Shown piece by piece: positions 32,837 to 42,937 of a stretch of 64,000 nt of DNA (position 1 is its first letter; each line of letters begins with the position of its first letter). The notes beneath the pieces were generated by a model. It was not told the DNA's origin. It saw only the letters and a program-made list of their open reading frames with translations, and searched no databases. The DNA comes from Setomelanomma holmii. Taxonomy: Eukaryota; Ascomycota; Dothideomycetes; Pleosporales; Phaeosphaeriaceae. The stretch covers positions 248,001-312,000 of the forward strand of contig ML978173.1 in the NCBI GenBank assembly GCA_010015745.1, in the 5' to 3' direction. A program made the position numbers and the translations under genes.

Positions 32837-34562
32837 TCAATCGAGGACTTCGAAGCCCACAAGATCAGGCGCTAGCCCGGTCCCAAACCCCGAAAACGCG
32901 ACGTCGTTTGCTGTGCCTTGCTTGAATCCGTCTACTTCAACTATTAGACGTCCGCTCTCCTCCCAGTCGCCGCCAGAGAGCGGAAATGCCCATCTTTTGG
33001 CCTTCTCGCCGTTGACTGAGACTGTCATGTTCCTTGTATTGTCGCCAAACTCCCAGGCAGTCGTGAAAGCATAGTCGTAGTTGACGAAGTCCACACCGAT
33101 AATCTTCTTGCCATCAGACTGGACACTAACGTTCGAGAAAGCCACGCTAGCATTCGAGGCGATATTGCCCACTTTCGATCCTGTAGGTAAGCAGGCACCA
33201 GCTGCACAGGTTACGATACTGGCCGATCCAGATCTTGTCGCATTCACAGCAGCGTAGTATGTAGAAGAAGAGAGTGGCGCGGATGTGACCACATCAGATA
33301 GCAGCCATAGCCGCAACTCATGACCGGCCAGATCGATGGTTTGTGTGCCAGACACTGCACCGAGGTCACTTGCAGACCAGACGTTGCGGGCTTGGGCCGA
33401 TGCAACGCCGATAGATCGCAGGTCGAAGCTCACACTTTGAGAGTCATTTCTCCAGTTTGCGATGCCCAGGATCTGTCTCGAGCCAGTCAGCCCGCCAAGC
33501 CAAATGTCCCACTCTTCCTCAGTAAATCGGCGCACCAGTCGTGCTTGCTTTGCTAGGAGGTCTTGATTGATGGCAATGACTTCCTTGTTCGACATGATCT
33601 CAAGCGACGTCTCACTTATACGATCCTCGTCGAGAGCTGCGCCAATGATCAGAGGAGACTTGTTGATTGCCCACATTCCAAAGTGGAAGCGCTCTTCTTC
33701 GGCAGAAAGTGCGTTCAACCCAACACTGCTCGACTTAGTCGTGTTTTCAAAACATCTGAGTATACTCACATAAGCATGTCCATGTCAGCAAACGCACCCG
33801 CTTTGGTATGTCTGTAGTATGGCACAACTTGGTTTGTGATGCGCCAGATGCTTCGCCAGGCATTGTAGATGTCGTTGCTGATTCTCCATGTGTTTCCAAT
33901 GTCGGCCGCCCAATGGCCAACGTCAGTACCAATTCCCCATTGGCAGACATAGTATTGGATGTCGCGATCTACAGCATCAAGCTCAGCGGCCATGTGCTGA
34001 AAGCGAGCCGGAGATTGCGATTCGGCCGAGCTGGAATCGACCATGGTTGTGTTCGAAGTTGAGTAGCAGTTGTCGTATCTAGGAGCGTCAGCGAAGCAAA
34101 CAACCGCAAAACGTTCAGCACACACTTCAGGCTATCGCCACCCCATTCGGCGAAGCTCTCTGCATCCAGCTGTTCGAACCCCAGACTTGCAGGTAAATCC
34201 GTAGAGCCACATTGGAGATACCCAGCTCCAGAGTACAAGCCAAAATCGAGTCCCAGCCCATGCATGAAGTCGCCAAGTGCTTTGCCACCAGACGGGAACA
34301 GTGTCGCATTCCATTGCAATTTGCCATCGCTATCTCGATCTCTCGAAGGCCATCCGCAATCCACAGTCACAAAGTTGTAGCCAACTTTGTCGAGCCCGAG
34401 TGCAAGGAGGCCTTCACTACTTTCCTTGATCTTGTCTTCGGACGGCGAGCAACTCCAAGTGTTGTAAGAGTTCCATCCCATGGGCGGTGTTGGGGAACGA
34501 ACTGTTCTCGCAATGACTATTGTTGCCAGAAAGGCGGTGATTAAAGCCGTTATATAAGCCAT
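32837..34562 (-). CDS. Secreted GH27 alpha-galactosidase
   Basis: Three exons (34562-34126, 34078-33770, 33725-32837) give 544 residues. The ATG at 34562 opens a signal peptide, MAYITALITAFLATIVIA. The GH27 barrel shows TPPMGWNSYNTW, VTVDCGW, the nucleophile motif LKYDNCY (Asp) and the acid/base region WRISNDI (Asp), then INKSPLIIGAAL. A beta-sandwich follows, and the last ~140 residues form an extra carbohydrate-binding-like module (YYAAVNATRSGSASIVTCAAGA ... FSGFGTGLAPDLVGFEVLD), as in AglD-type fungal enzymes. It would remove terminal alpha-galactose from galactomannans or raffinose sugars outside the cell. Several N-glycosylation sites are visible. Introns are 47 and 44 nt. An upstream ATG at 34601 would spoil the signal peptide. 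Confidence 0.9.
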
Positions 34563-35840
34563 GTTCGGGATGTCTAGATGCAAGCGGTTGAAAAAGGGCA
34601 AAGTGGTGCTTGCAGCACATAAATGCTATTCGCCCTGTCTCTTCCTCCAAGTAGCCAAGGGCATGATCGCTAGAGGCAAGCGGGCCACGGACAAATGCGC
34701 TGCCGTCCGAGGGTATGACATGTTAGGAGCCGCTTTCGGCTTTACTTCCAGCACGACCCTAGGTCTTTTGGAAGGCAGCACTACTCTGATGAGGTTGGTG
34801 TTGTGGGGATCGGGCGGGGAAGCCACCAAAAGTTTCTGGAGGATCGGCGCGGCGGTTCCTTCCCCGCATCGGAGCAATGATGGGGCGAATAGCAGCCCCT
34901 GGCACACAAACACGTCTCCCATCGACACGGCGGAAATATTTCTTGTTCCAGCATCATCCTCCAGGCAGGTACCGAAAGCGAATCCGATACTCGTGCCCAA
35001 GTAAGTGTATAGGTCGATCACGTCCCTGTTGGACCTATGGTATGTGCGCACCTGCACCGTTCAACTCCAAGCAGAACGCATGCGCAGCTCGCCGGTGCAC
35101 CCATCATGCTTTCGCAAGATTCTTGATATCAGCATGTACTGATACCACTTGCAGCACCAGCTTGCGATCGGTTCACATCTTCGTCAATGCCTTTAGTTGC
35201 CCCATGTGCACCAGAAGGAATTGCCTGGCATACTTGATGGGAATGGCGCCAATGCTAACAACTCTGGTCGGTCAGCCTTCTAAGGCAAAGCGATCACAGT
35301 CCAGCTCCTCATTGGAATCACGATGCACCCTGGACCGAATACTTCCAGAATACTGCAGGAGTACGACTTTGACCGAAGCCGACGGAGAAGCCTTCGAGAT
35401 GTGTCCTATACCTCCCTGCCCGGTCCATCCTCACCGGGTTTGTTGAACGTCTCGAACGCCAATCTACGTTGATGAACATGCCTTCTGCACGACGAAATAA
35501 AAGAGAAGACCAACAGTTGGCAACAGCTGCCGTGTTCGCTCCGCGTCAGTCCAAATGTGGCAAGCGCTGCCGAAAAAGGCTTTACATCGCTACGACGCTT
35601 TTTGATCGGTTCTTTCAGTTGAACATGACTATAGCAGACCGGAGAGGCTGCCTTCATCCTCAGCCGCATCGGTGTACCAAGAACCAGGCGTGGCCATAAA
35701 GGACTGTATTACAGACGTGCTGTTCTCTCTGGTCTTCTCCCCCTTCACCCACCGTCTCGAACCACAGACACCCGCGGATCCTCATCTTCTTTACCATTAT
35801 CTGAACGGTCTGCATGCCGAATAGCTTGTCAAGGCTCGGC
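34563..35840. other. Intergenic, gene-free
   Basis: Antiparallel open frames (34626-35057 minus, 34877-35446 plus) have no motif, splice support or plausible starts. Nothing else seen. Confidence 0.4.
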
Positions 35841-37198
35841 ATGTTTCACTACAACTACATCGTGCCTACAGGGCCTTCAGGTTACTACAACTACAGCAAT
35901 CAGCAGTCGGCCGCCCCCACTACTGCACCCACACAAGCGTGTACTCCCTCCTGTTGCCCCAATAGGAGAGGTGCAGTCGTATTACGGGACTTCTAAATAT
36001 GCTCAACCAGTACGAGGGAATGCGACATATACCCTTGCGCAACTAGTACCCCTCACAACCGAGTTACCTCAGCGGCGCTCGAACCCACGACTTAATCAGC
36101 TCTACGCTGATTACAACCACTTAGTGATTGGTCTACCAATCCCAGACCATGAGACTCGGTACATTGCGACGCTTGCCGACTTCGACAAGTGGATGGACCA
36201 GGTGTACCATCCCAAGATGAAGAGTCTGACCAACATACGCACTGAACTGGAGGCCTTCATGTAACGCCTGTATGCCTTTGCTGATGAGTCTTGACGCCTT
36301 GGACCCGCTGCATACAACTTCTTGACTGAGAAGCTCGAGATTGGTGATGTCTTCGAGATCCTGGTGGCGACGGAATCACGACTCGAGGACGTCTTTCAGG
36401 CACTCCTTGCTATGGACGAGCTCAAGATCGACATCGAGAGTGACACAAATGCGACAGATTGCCACAAATCGCTCAAGACGAAATACGCTCGTCAATGGGA
36501 GGGGTGTAAGAGCACCACAAAGACTACTGCGCAAAGACATCTCATTCAAGCGCGGACTGGCCGTAAGAGAGCTCATTCTCGAGATGGTCACGCGCTTTGT
36601 GACGACAGCCGATGCGATCGATACCCCACCGTACGAAGCGATTAGACGAGCTATCGCGTCGATACCCGCGATCAATCCAGAGCACGATATCGATATACTT
36701 GGTCGTGCAAGTCGGATACTAATCTGTGCGAAGGATCAAGGCACGTATATTGATGCCGTTCGTTACCAAGCACAGAGCGATGTCCAGCAATATGAGGAAG
36801 TCCTCATACCAACAGCAGATGCACCAGTATCACAGCACGAGTCACTTCTGCAGAGACAAACACAGATCAGCCAAGACATGGGTCAAAAGGCTACCAACCA
36901 GAAACAGGCCGTCGCAAACCACTATATCGAGTACGGCGCGAAGCCAATCATCAAGCTTATGGAAGCGTTCCGGGGAGCAAATGGCATGGTAAATGGGACA
37001 GGGACCACATGCCCTGCGACCTCCACATATGCACCCGCCGTCCTATTCCCACCGGCTGCACCAACCTATAATTCAGCGCAGGCGGGTTCACAACAAGAGG
37101 CTGCCAAGTTCCAAATCCCCTTGAGCTGGTACTCTAACATGCTGACCCAACAACATGTGGAATGCAGGCAGCCCACTCGATTGCCTGATACTGGCTAA
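35841..37198 (+). CDS. Unrecognised protein, split frame; possibly decaying gene
   Basis: Three long coding-like blocks in shifting frames suggest one gene. The first starts at ATG 35841 (MFHYNYIVPTGPSGYYNY). The second (about 35971-36261) includes YADYNHLVIGLPIPDHETRY and FDKWMDQVYHP. The third runs to 37198 and includes RGLAVRELILEMVTRFV, IDILGRASRIL and NHYIEYGAKPIIKLMEAF. The second block ends at TAA 36262, and a further TGA lies near 36290. A GTAACG...GAG intron could bypass both, and a GTGTAAG donor near 36506 could fix the later frame change, but none of these is certain. No domain recognised; the composition is hydrophilic and helical. It is either a multi-intron gene or a pseudogene. 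Confidence 0.35.
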
Positions 37199-37447
37199 CT
37201 TTTAGCAGACGAACATGCAAATCATGAACAATGTTGGAGGCGGTTCGACAAACTTTCACTTGGCAAATTCTTCTGGTAGCATCATCTGGTGATTTTAGTT
37301 CCAAAGATTAGCTGGCCCCTCTATTCTGCGCATGTTCATTCTGTAAGATACGGTGTATTGCTTCAGGCAACCTCACCATCAATCGTTAGCATCGACATAC
37401 AACGCGTTGTTTCACCGGTTTAACACAGCCTCGAAACCTCCTATTGC

Positions 37448-38609
37448 TCAGTACAACCTGTCGTACCCGTAGCACAGCGGTCTAATATCCATCATATCCT
37501 CGACCTGCGCATCCCAGCCGTTGAAGCCCAAGGTCATCGAAAACTGCAAGGTGACATTGCCAGCCTGTGCATTCTCATAGTCCTGAAGCACAATTGGACC
37601 CGAAACGTCTCGCAATCGCTTCGTCAGATTCTTGCTTTGCCAACTCCACCACACACGATCCAGATTTGCATGGTGCAACCAAAATATTGGGTCAGACGGC
37701 GAGGCAAAAGGGTCGCCCATTTGCCCGAAAGTGCCGCCCACGCCGAAACTAGAGCATCGAGCGCCGTTAGCATTACCTCCTCTGCGGCTTCACATCTGAA
37801 TTCACTCACTGTCCTCCAGCATGTATCTTACTCTGATCAAAACTCGTCCCGCCCTCGAGTGTCCGTGCCATCCACCCATAATCCAGCTGATTAAGTACCT
37901 TGTCTACATTCGCCTTGCTGAGATAAGTGACCGCATAATCAGGTGCGAAGTCTCGTTTCAAACACTGGTCATTCCTAGCCAGAGACGCAAATGGGCCGAG
38001 ATGCACAGTCATGTTACTGAAGGGCCCGGAAGGCACGCAACCTCCACCCGTACGGCCGGGGACTTCATTGGCCGACGCATTGTAGGGTGATGTCAAGGGC
38101 CCGTTACCGCCGAAGCCAGATACAGCGTCGAACACGGGCGACGCAATGAATTTCGAGGCGCTGCTGTCCAGCGTCCAGTCCCAGTACGGTTGAGCGTCAC
38201 GATATCCGCATTCTTCGCGCAGCAGTGTCTCATAGGCTAGAGTGAAGAGACGATGCCATGGGAGGAAATGGCCGACGAAGTGAATGGACATGGTCTGGTT
38301 GATGTGTGTTGCGACGAGATCCTCGTAGCGAGACAAGGCGCCTGGTGCAGCAGTCGATGGGGTAATGGCGGGTTTGCGCAATGTGCATTGCACGGCAGAG
38401 AGGTAGTGCAGCCTTTCTGCTTCGCTTAGGGTTCGCCTGTGTTGGGGACATCAGCTGGGCTTGAACATAAATCGAGAGCGGGGAATGCACCATTCTCTTC
38501 GCACAATGGGAGTGCGACACTTTGCCGTCCCATTGTGGTCAATTGAAGAGACGCGAGAAATGAAAAAGACTGCCTGGATGGCGAGAACAAAGCTGAAGAG
38601 TGACAACAT
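37448..38609 (-). CDS. Secreted short-type tyrosinase
   Basis: Three exons (38609-38491, 38436-37810, 37748-37448) give 348 residues. The ATG at 38609 opens a signal peptide (MLSLFSFVLAIQAVFFISRVSS). CuA ligands fall in THINQTMSIHFVGHFLPWHR (H84, H92, H101). The first CuB pair is built exactly across intron 2: IHAGG plus split codon CA|T gives HxxxH (IHAGGHFGVGG), and the third CuB His is in PIFWLHHANLDRVWW. All six copper ligands are thus present. The enzyme would oxidise phenols to quinones outside the cell (melanin, phenolic defence compounds or lignin-like substrates). It lacks the long C-terminal extension of intracellular tyrosinases. Introns are 54 and 61 nt, GT-AG. Confidence 0.9.
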
Positions 38610-38937
38610 TGTTTCCGGAGGATATGAAGCCAAGATGGTTTACATCTCCAGTCTCGGCACCGTGGTCTTTATAGTGCATATGCAACAAGTATACTCTGAT
38701 ATGAATACGAGCAGCCCTATCTTTCCAGCAAAGATCCTTCCAATCATTTCTGTAGGTGCAGTCCACCCATGCCAATTTCGCGTGGCTGGGCGATTTGAAC
38801 CGGTCAGCGGGACTCGAGCCGATGCGAGACGGAAACGACAGGGGTAATGATTGCTCGGATGATTCTCTCGCGACCAAATCTAGTTCTATCAAGAGTCCAG
38901 ATCCATCCGCACAACCTTGAAGAGGCATTGTCAGCGG
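38610..38937. other. Intergenic
   Basis: Upstream of the tyrosinase and downstream of the reductase pseudogene on the same strand. No gene; nothing conserved recognised. Confidence 0.45.
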
Positions 38938-40005
38938 TTAGGCACCGAGGTTCTTCTCCAGCTCCAGAAATTGCCTCCCCATGTCTCCAAATGTCTCTTC
39001 CTTGCTTCTCCAGCGCCTACCCAGCACATTCTCCGCTTTGCTCACATCCTACATCCTAGTGCCATCCTTATTGACATCGCCTGGTCTTCCCTTTGGCACC
39101 CTTGCCTCTACGCCTGGAAGATCATTTCGAAACAAATCTGCTAATTCTTGACTCCGGAATTCTCTACCGCAAATCCCAAAGCGCTGATTGCCTGCTTCAG
39201 CTACTTCCATGGCGCTAATATGTGCTGTTGTGAGGTCCCTTACATCAACATACAGAGCCAACCCATCTGGTGGCAACGCGTCGGTCGGTGTCTTGGTCGC
39301 AAAGAACCCTTTGTAGATATGGCCCGTGCTCTCACTCAATTTGGCCAAGGAACTAATCTTGTGTGCGAGTGGGCCATATACCATTGGCGGATTCAATGTC
39401 ACGAAATCCCACTTCACCTCTGCCTTGCGCTCCTCAACGAAGTCCCATGCGGCAGGCTCGGCAAATGTCTTGCTGGCCAGATACGCCGGATCTTTGATGT
39501 CTTCCGCCCATGCTGCTTCCACTTGGGACAAAGTGACTGGATTCCAATCGTCTTCCGTGTAAACCTTTCCAGGCTCTTCGTTCGGGTGAAATCCCACAGC
39601 CGCAAAACTCGACGTGATAATCACACTCTTAACATCGTCCCGTGCCACTCTCTACACACCTTCTAGTATTTCTGTCGTACCCTTGACAGTTGGATCTCAG
39701 AAGTCCTGTACGGAAGCTGCAGCGCTGAACAAGATTGGCGATGAGGTGTGCATCACGGTATCAAAACGCGGGCTAGACTGCAATGCAGTGTCGAAAGCAT
39801 TGGCAACAGTGATGTCGGGCACGACGGCAAAGTCGAGTTGCTGAGCGCTGGCATTGGGGAGCAGTGCCTTGATTGCGTCGACCTTGGACTGAGATCGCAC
39901 GACTGCGCGGACGGAATAGTTCTTCGTAGCTAGGAGTTGCGAGAGAATGTGGCTGGCTATGTAGCTGTTTGTGCCGGTGAGGAGGATGCGATGAGATGCT
40001 GGCAT
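38938..40005 (-). pseudogene. NAD(P)-dependent extended SDR reductase (Gre2/ketoreductase-like) with three in-frame stops
   Basis: A continuous 356-codon frame from ATG 40005 to TAA 38938 reads as an extended short-chain reductase. The Rossmann start is ILLTGTNSYIASHIL, the Ser region is SVIITSSFAAVGF, the catalytic Tyr/Lys are in PAYLASKTFAE, and FVTLNPPMVYGP and YVDVRDLTTAHI are typical of methylglyoxal/dihydroflavonol-reductase-like fungal enzymes. The frame is interrupted by TGA at 39699-39697 (after SVQDF), TAG at 39654-39652 (before RVARDD) and TAG at 39051-39049 (after KDGTRM). No frameshifts and no introns that would remove them. All three could come from C-to-T or G-to-A changes. Without these stops the length matches the family, so inactivation looks recent. 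Confidence 0.75.
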
Positions 40006-41147
40006 ATCATGTGATTCTTTCGGAGATTGTATAGACTGACGGCTGGTGTTTGATAGAGTTGCTCTGGTGTATCGAGCAGATCTGGTCGCGATGTCGATGA
40101 GAAACACAGTCGCTGTCGTAAAGCGATCTTATACTTGCCTGAAGCTGTTCACGATCACGTTGAGATTGCTGCATATGTGCAGGAACCATTCTCCAATCTA
40201 AGTGGTGCTGCACTAGCCATCGCATTTTACATGTGTAGCTTGACCGACCGTATCGCGCGTTGCATCATCCTCTCTGCTGTGGTAAGCATTTCGTGCTGAA
40301 GAGAAAGTGGACAAGCAACGCGAGTGATGCTCTTTGTGCCATTCAACTGCGCGTAATCCGGAAAGCACCAGTGATGCCGGATGTAGGAGCTGTGTTAAGA
40401 GTTGTGGTGATTACTCCATCGAGAGGATTGGAAACTGTTACGCTGTGTGATTCACCCAGGCAACTTTCCAGATCGAAGAAGTAGGGACTTCAAGACTCCG
40501 GAAGGCTCGAACAAGCTGCCGAAGATGTTGGTTTAAGGTAGAGTTGATCGTGGGTTCGTCTTCCAGGAGAAATGTCAACCTTGGAAGGTCGAGGCTGAAG
40601 AGGGAACGTACCGGTAATCGGCGCCACACCTTGCTCGTTCGGGCATGGTGGCCGAGGCAGTCTCGCGAACGTCCCCTTCCCGTCAACCTCCACATACTTA
40701 AACACGTATGGATCATGTCTAGATGCCAACGTTCCTATCGCACAAAGCTCTCCGTCGCGATCTCCCCTTCGTCACAGTCATAGAGATACAAGTGTTCATT
40801 GGAAGTCATGATGGTGGGTTGGGAGGTCGTTTTGCGACATCGCCTTCGCGTCCAGACACCTGCCAAGAACAAGATAAAACATGGCATGTTTCCACCACCG
40901 AAACAATTCTGTAGCAGGAGTTCTTCTTGGTATGCTGATCAAGCTTCGTGCCTGGTTTGAGAAGCAATAATAAATGGCTGCCTGGCCATTTTCCTGACCT
41001 GTTCCATCTCTCCACATTGACTCCACACTTTCTGCCATCTCGAAGCTCGTATATAGCAGCCGAGCCATCTAATAGTACACCAACATCGCACCTGGGATGT
41101 TCATCGACACAGCGAATGCGAACAGCAGGTCGGCGCGACCACAAGTC
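40006..41147. other. Intergenic, possible remnants
   Basis: No complete gene. A minus-strand frame at about 40760-40610 reads SRHDPYVFKYVEVDG and ARLPRPPCPNEQG, ending at a GTACGT donor-like site. It looks like a coding exon but I cannot connect it to a start or downstream exon. Confidence 0.35.
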
Positions 41148-42937
41148 ATGATCTCACCAGCGCCTCGCACATCGCCTTACAATGAGTCATCAACACCATT
41201 ACTGGAAACGTTCGTCAGCCAAGAGGCACCACCCACATACTTAGAAGCGACGACACCGGGCCTTTATAGTGCTCGGTTGAGCGATGATCAAGGAGCGAGA
41301 TTATTGGCTGAAGGGGATCGAGAAGCCGGAGATGCCGCGATCAAAGAGAAGAAGTACGGGAGAAGAGGCATTACACAATGGACAGCAAAGTGGTGGGTAA
41401 GATGGGCTGCCGCGGTTGTGGTCATCACGTTACTGGCCGCACTCTTAGCTACACTAGCTGCTGCCGTCACGGTCAACGTTGACAAACATGTATGTCGAAG
41501 CGACAAACAGATAAAGATTGAAACATCATGTTGACCGCTTCTCAGGCCTCAATAACAAGACCTCAAGCTCCAGCTCATTCAGCACCGGCTGGAAAAGTCG
41601 ATCCGCCCACATTCGCACAGCCAGCCTTTGAAGAAGAATCGGCCTTGGCTGAAGGCTATATTGGTGATGAGAAGGAGCGGCCAGATCTCATCGCGATACC
41701 TTGGCCAACACCAACACCTTCAGGCCCTCAGCCTCCATCCCCAACACAATCAAGGCAGGTCTTTCCCATTAGATGGCAAGCCTCATGCGGGAAAGAGTAC
41801 AACGTCAAAGTGGAGGAGTACGATTTCGGAACAACAAAAGAGCTGAATATCCAAGAAGCTATACACCAATCTGATGGTGCATACAAAAGAGTATCGGGCT
41901 GGATCCATGTCGTGCGCGCGCCCGTAAGCCAAGCACCCGGTACTATCCAAGCTCGACTATCGTACGCCGTCTCGCCTGCCGTGAACATCGATTCCGTCAA
42001 ATACACTCGAATAGCACCAGGCCTCGTGATAGGTGACCCATCTTACGCGGATGGCTTCGACGGCATTGGGAAGAAGACACACTGCCTCGGCATGTCCCTT
42101 GTCATCTACATGGCCGCTGGCGTCGCTATCGATACGCTTAAGGTCGACTTAACACATCTCGGAATGCAGATCCACCAGGGTGTCGATTTCAGCGTCACGA
42201 AGTCGACGCACATCTCGCTCACAAAGAGCTCGCTAGACGCCGCGAGTTTCAATTCCCGGGAAACATATCTGAAGACGATTTCCGGTTCTATTAGCGGCAT
42301 GTACGCGCTCCACGACCTCGTTTCCGTTGAAGCGAAAAGTGGATCTATCAACATCGACATCGAGCCCAAGCCAGCGAGTGCAGGCCAGTCGCAATCAGCG
42401 ATCTTCATGGTGGACGCTGTATCAAGCAGTGTTCGAACCGACTTTAAGCGCAAAGGTATTCCAGACCGTGATTATCAGGTCTACATCAACACGACTGTAG
42501 GATCTGTGGATGGCCGCTTCATTCACGGCTCGAAGACGGAGATCAACTCTGTTGCTGGCTTCGTGAATGCGGATTTACTCCCGTACAAGTCTGGGGATTA
42601 TGTTTCGGAGATCAGTACGCAGACCGATTCGGGACAGACGAGCGTCACGGTGCGCACGCCGTATCATGCGAAGGACATTCCTATGACTGGACTATATGGC
42701 GTTCATCGAACGGTGTCTGGTGAGCTGGACCTGACATATCCGCAGGAGTGGGTTGGCCAACTTAATGGCACATCGTTAAGCGGAGCATTACATCTGCAAG
42801 GCGCGGATGTTGAGTTACTCAGTGAGGTCGCTGAACCTCAGAAAAATCATGTGGAAGCAAGAAAAGGAAATGGTGGTGCGAGAATGTACTTCGACACTGT
42901 CAGTGGACAGTGCGAGATCAAGGTTGGGAAGACGTAG
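41148..42937 (+). CDS. Single-pass membrane protein with beta-rich adhesin-like ectodomain
   Basis: Two exons (41148-41489, 41546-42937) give 577 residues; the 56 nt intron falls just after the membrane segment. Residues 1-80 are hydrophilic with PPTY (residues 28-31), then one hydrophobic helix at about 86-108 (WAAAVVVITLLAALLATLAAAV) and no signal peptide, so a type II anchor is likely. The exposed part has a Pro/Thr-rich stretch (PWPTPTPSGPQPPSPTQ) and then a repetitive beta-strand-rich domain (SGSISGMYALHDLVSVEAKSG, NTTVGSVDGRFIHGS) like DUF4097-type beta-helix proteins. Function unknown; a cell-surface or vacuolar location is inferred. One Cys pair may form a disulphide. Confidence 0.68.

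Noticed and set aside
34626..35446. Overlapping antiparallel frames of 143 and 189 codons
   Set aside because: They cover each other, lack motifs and start context, and have no splice support.
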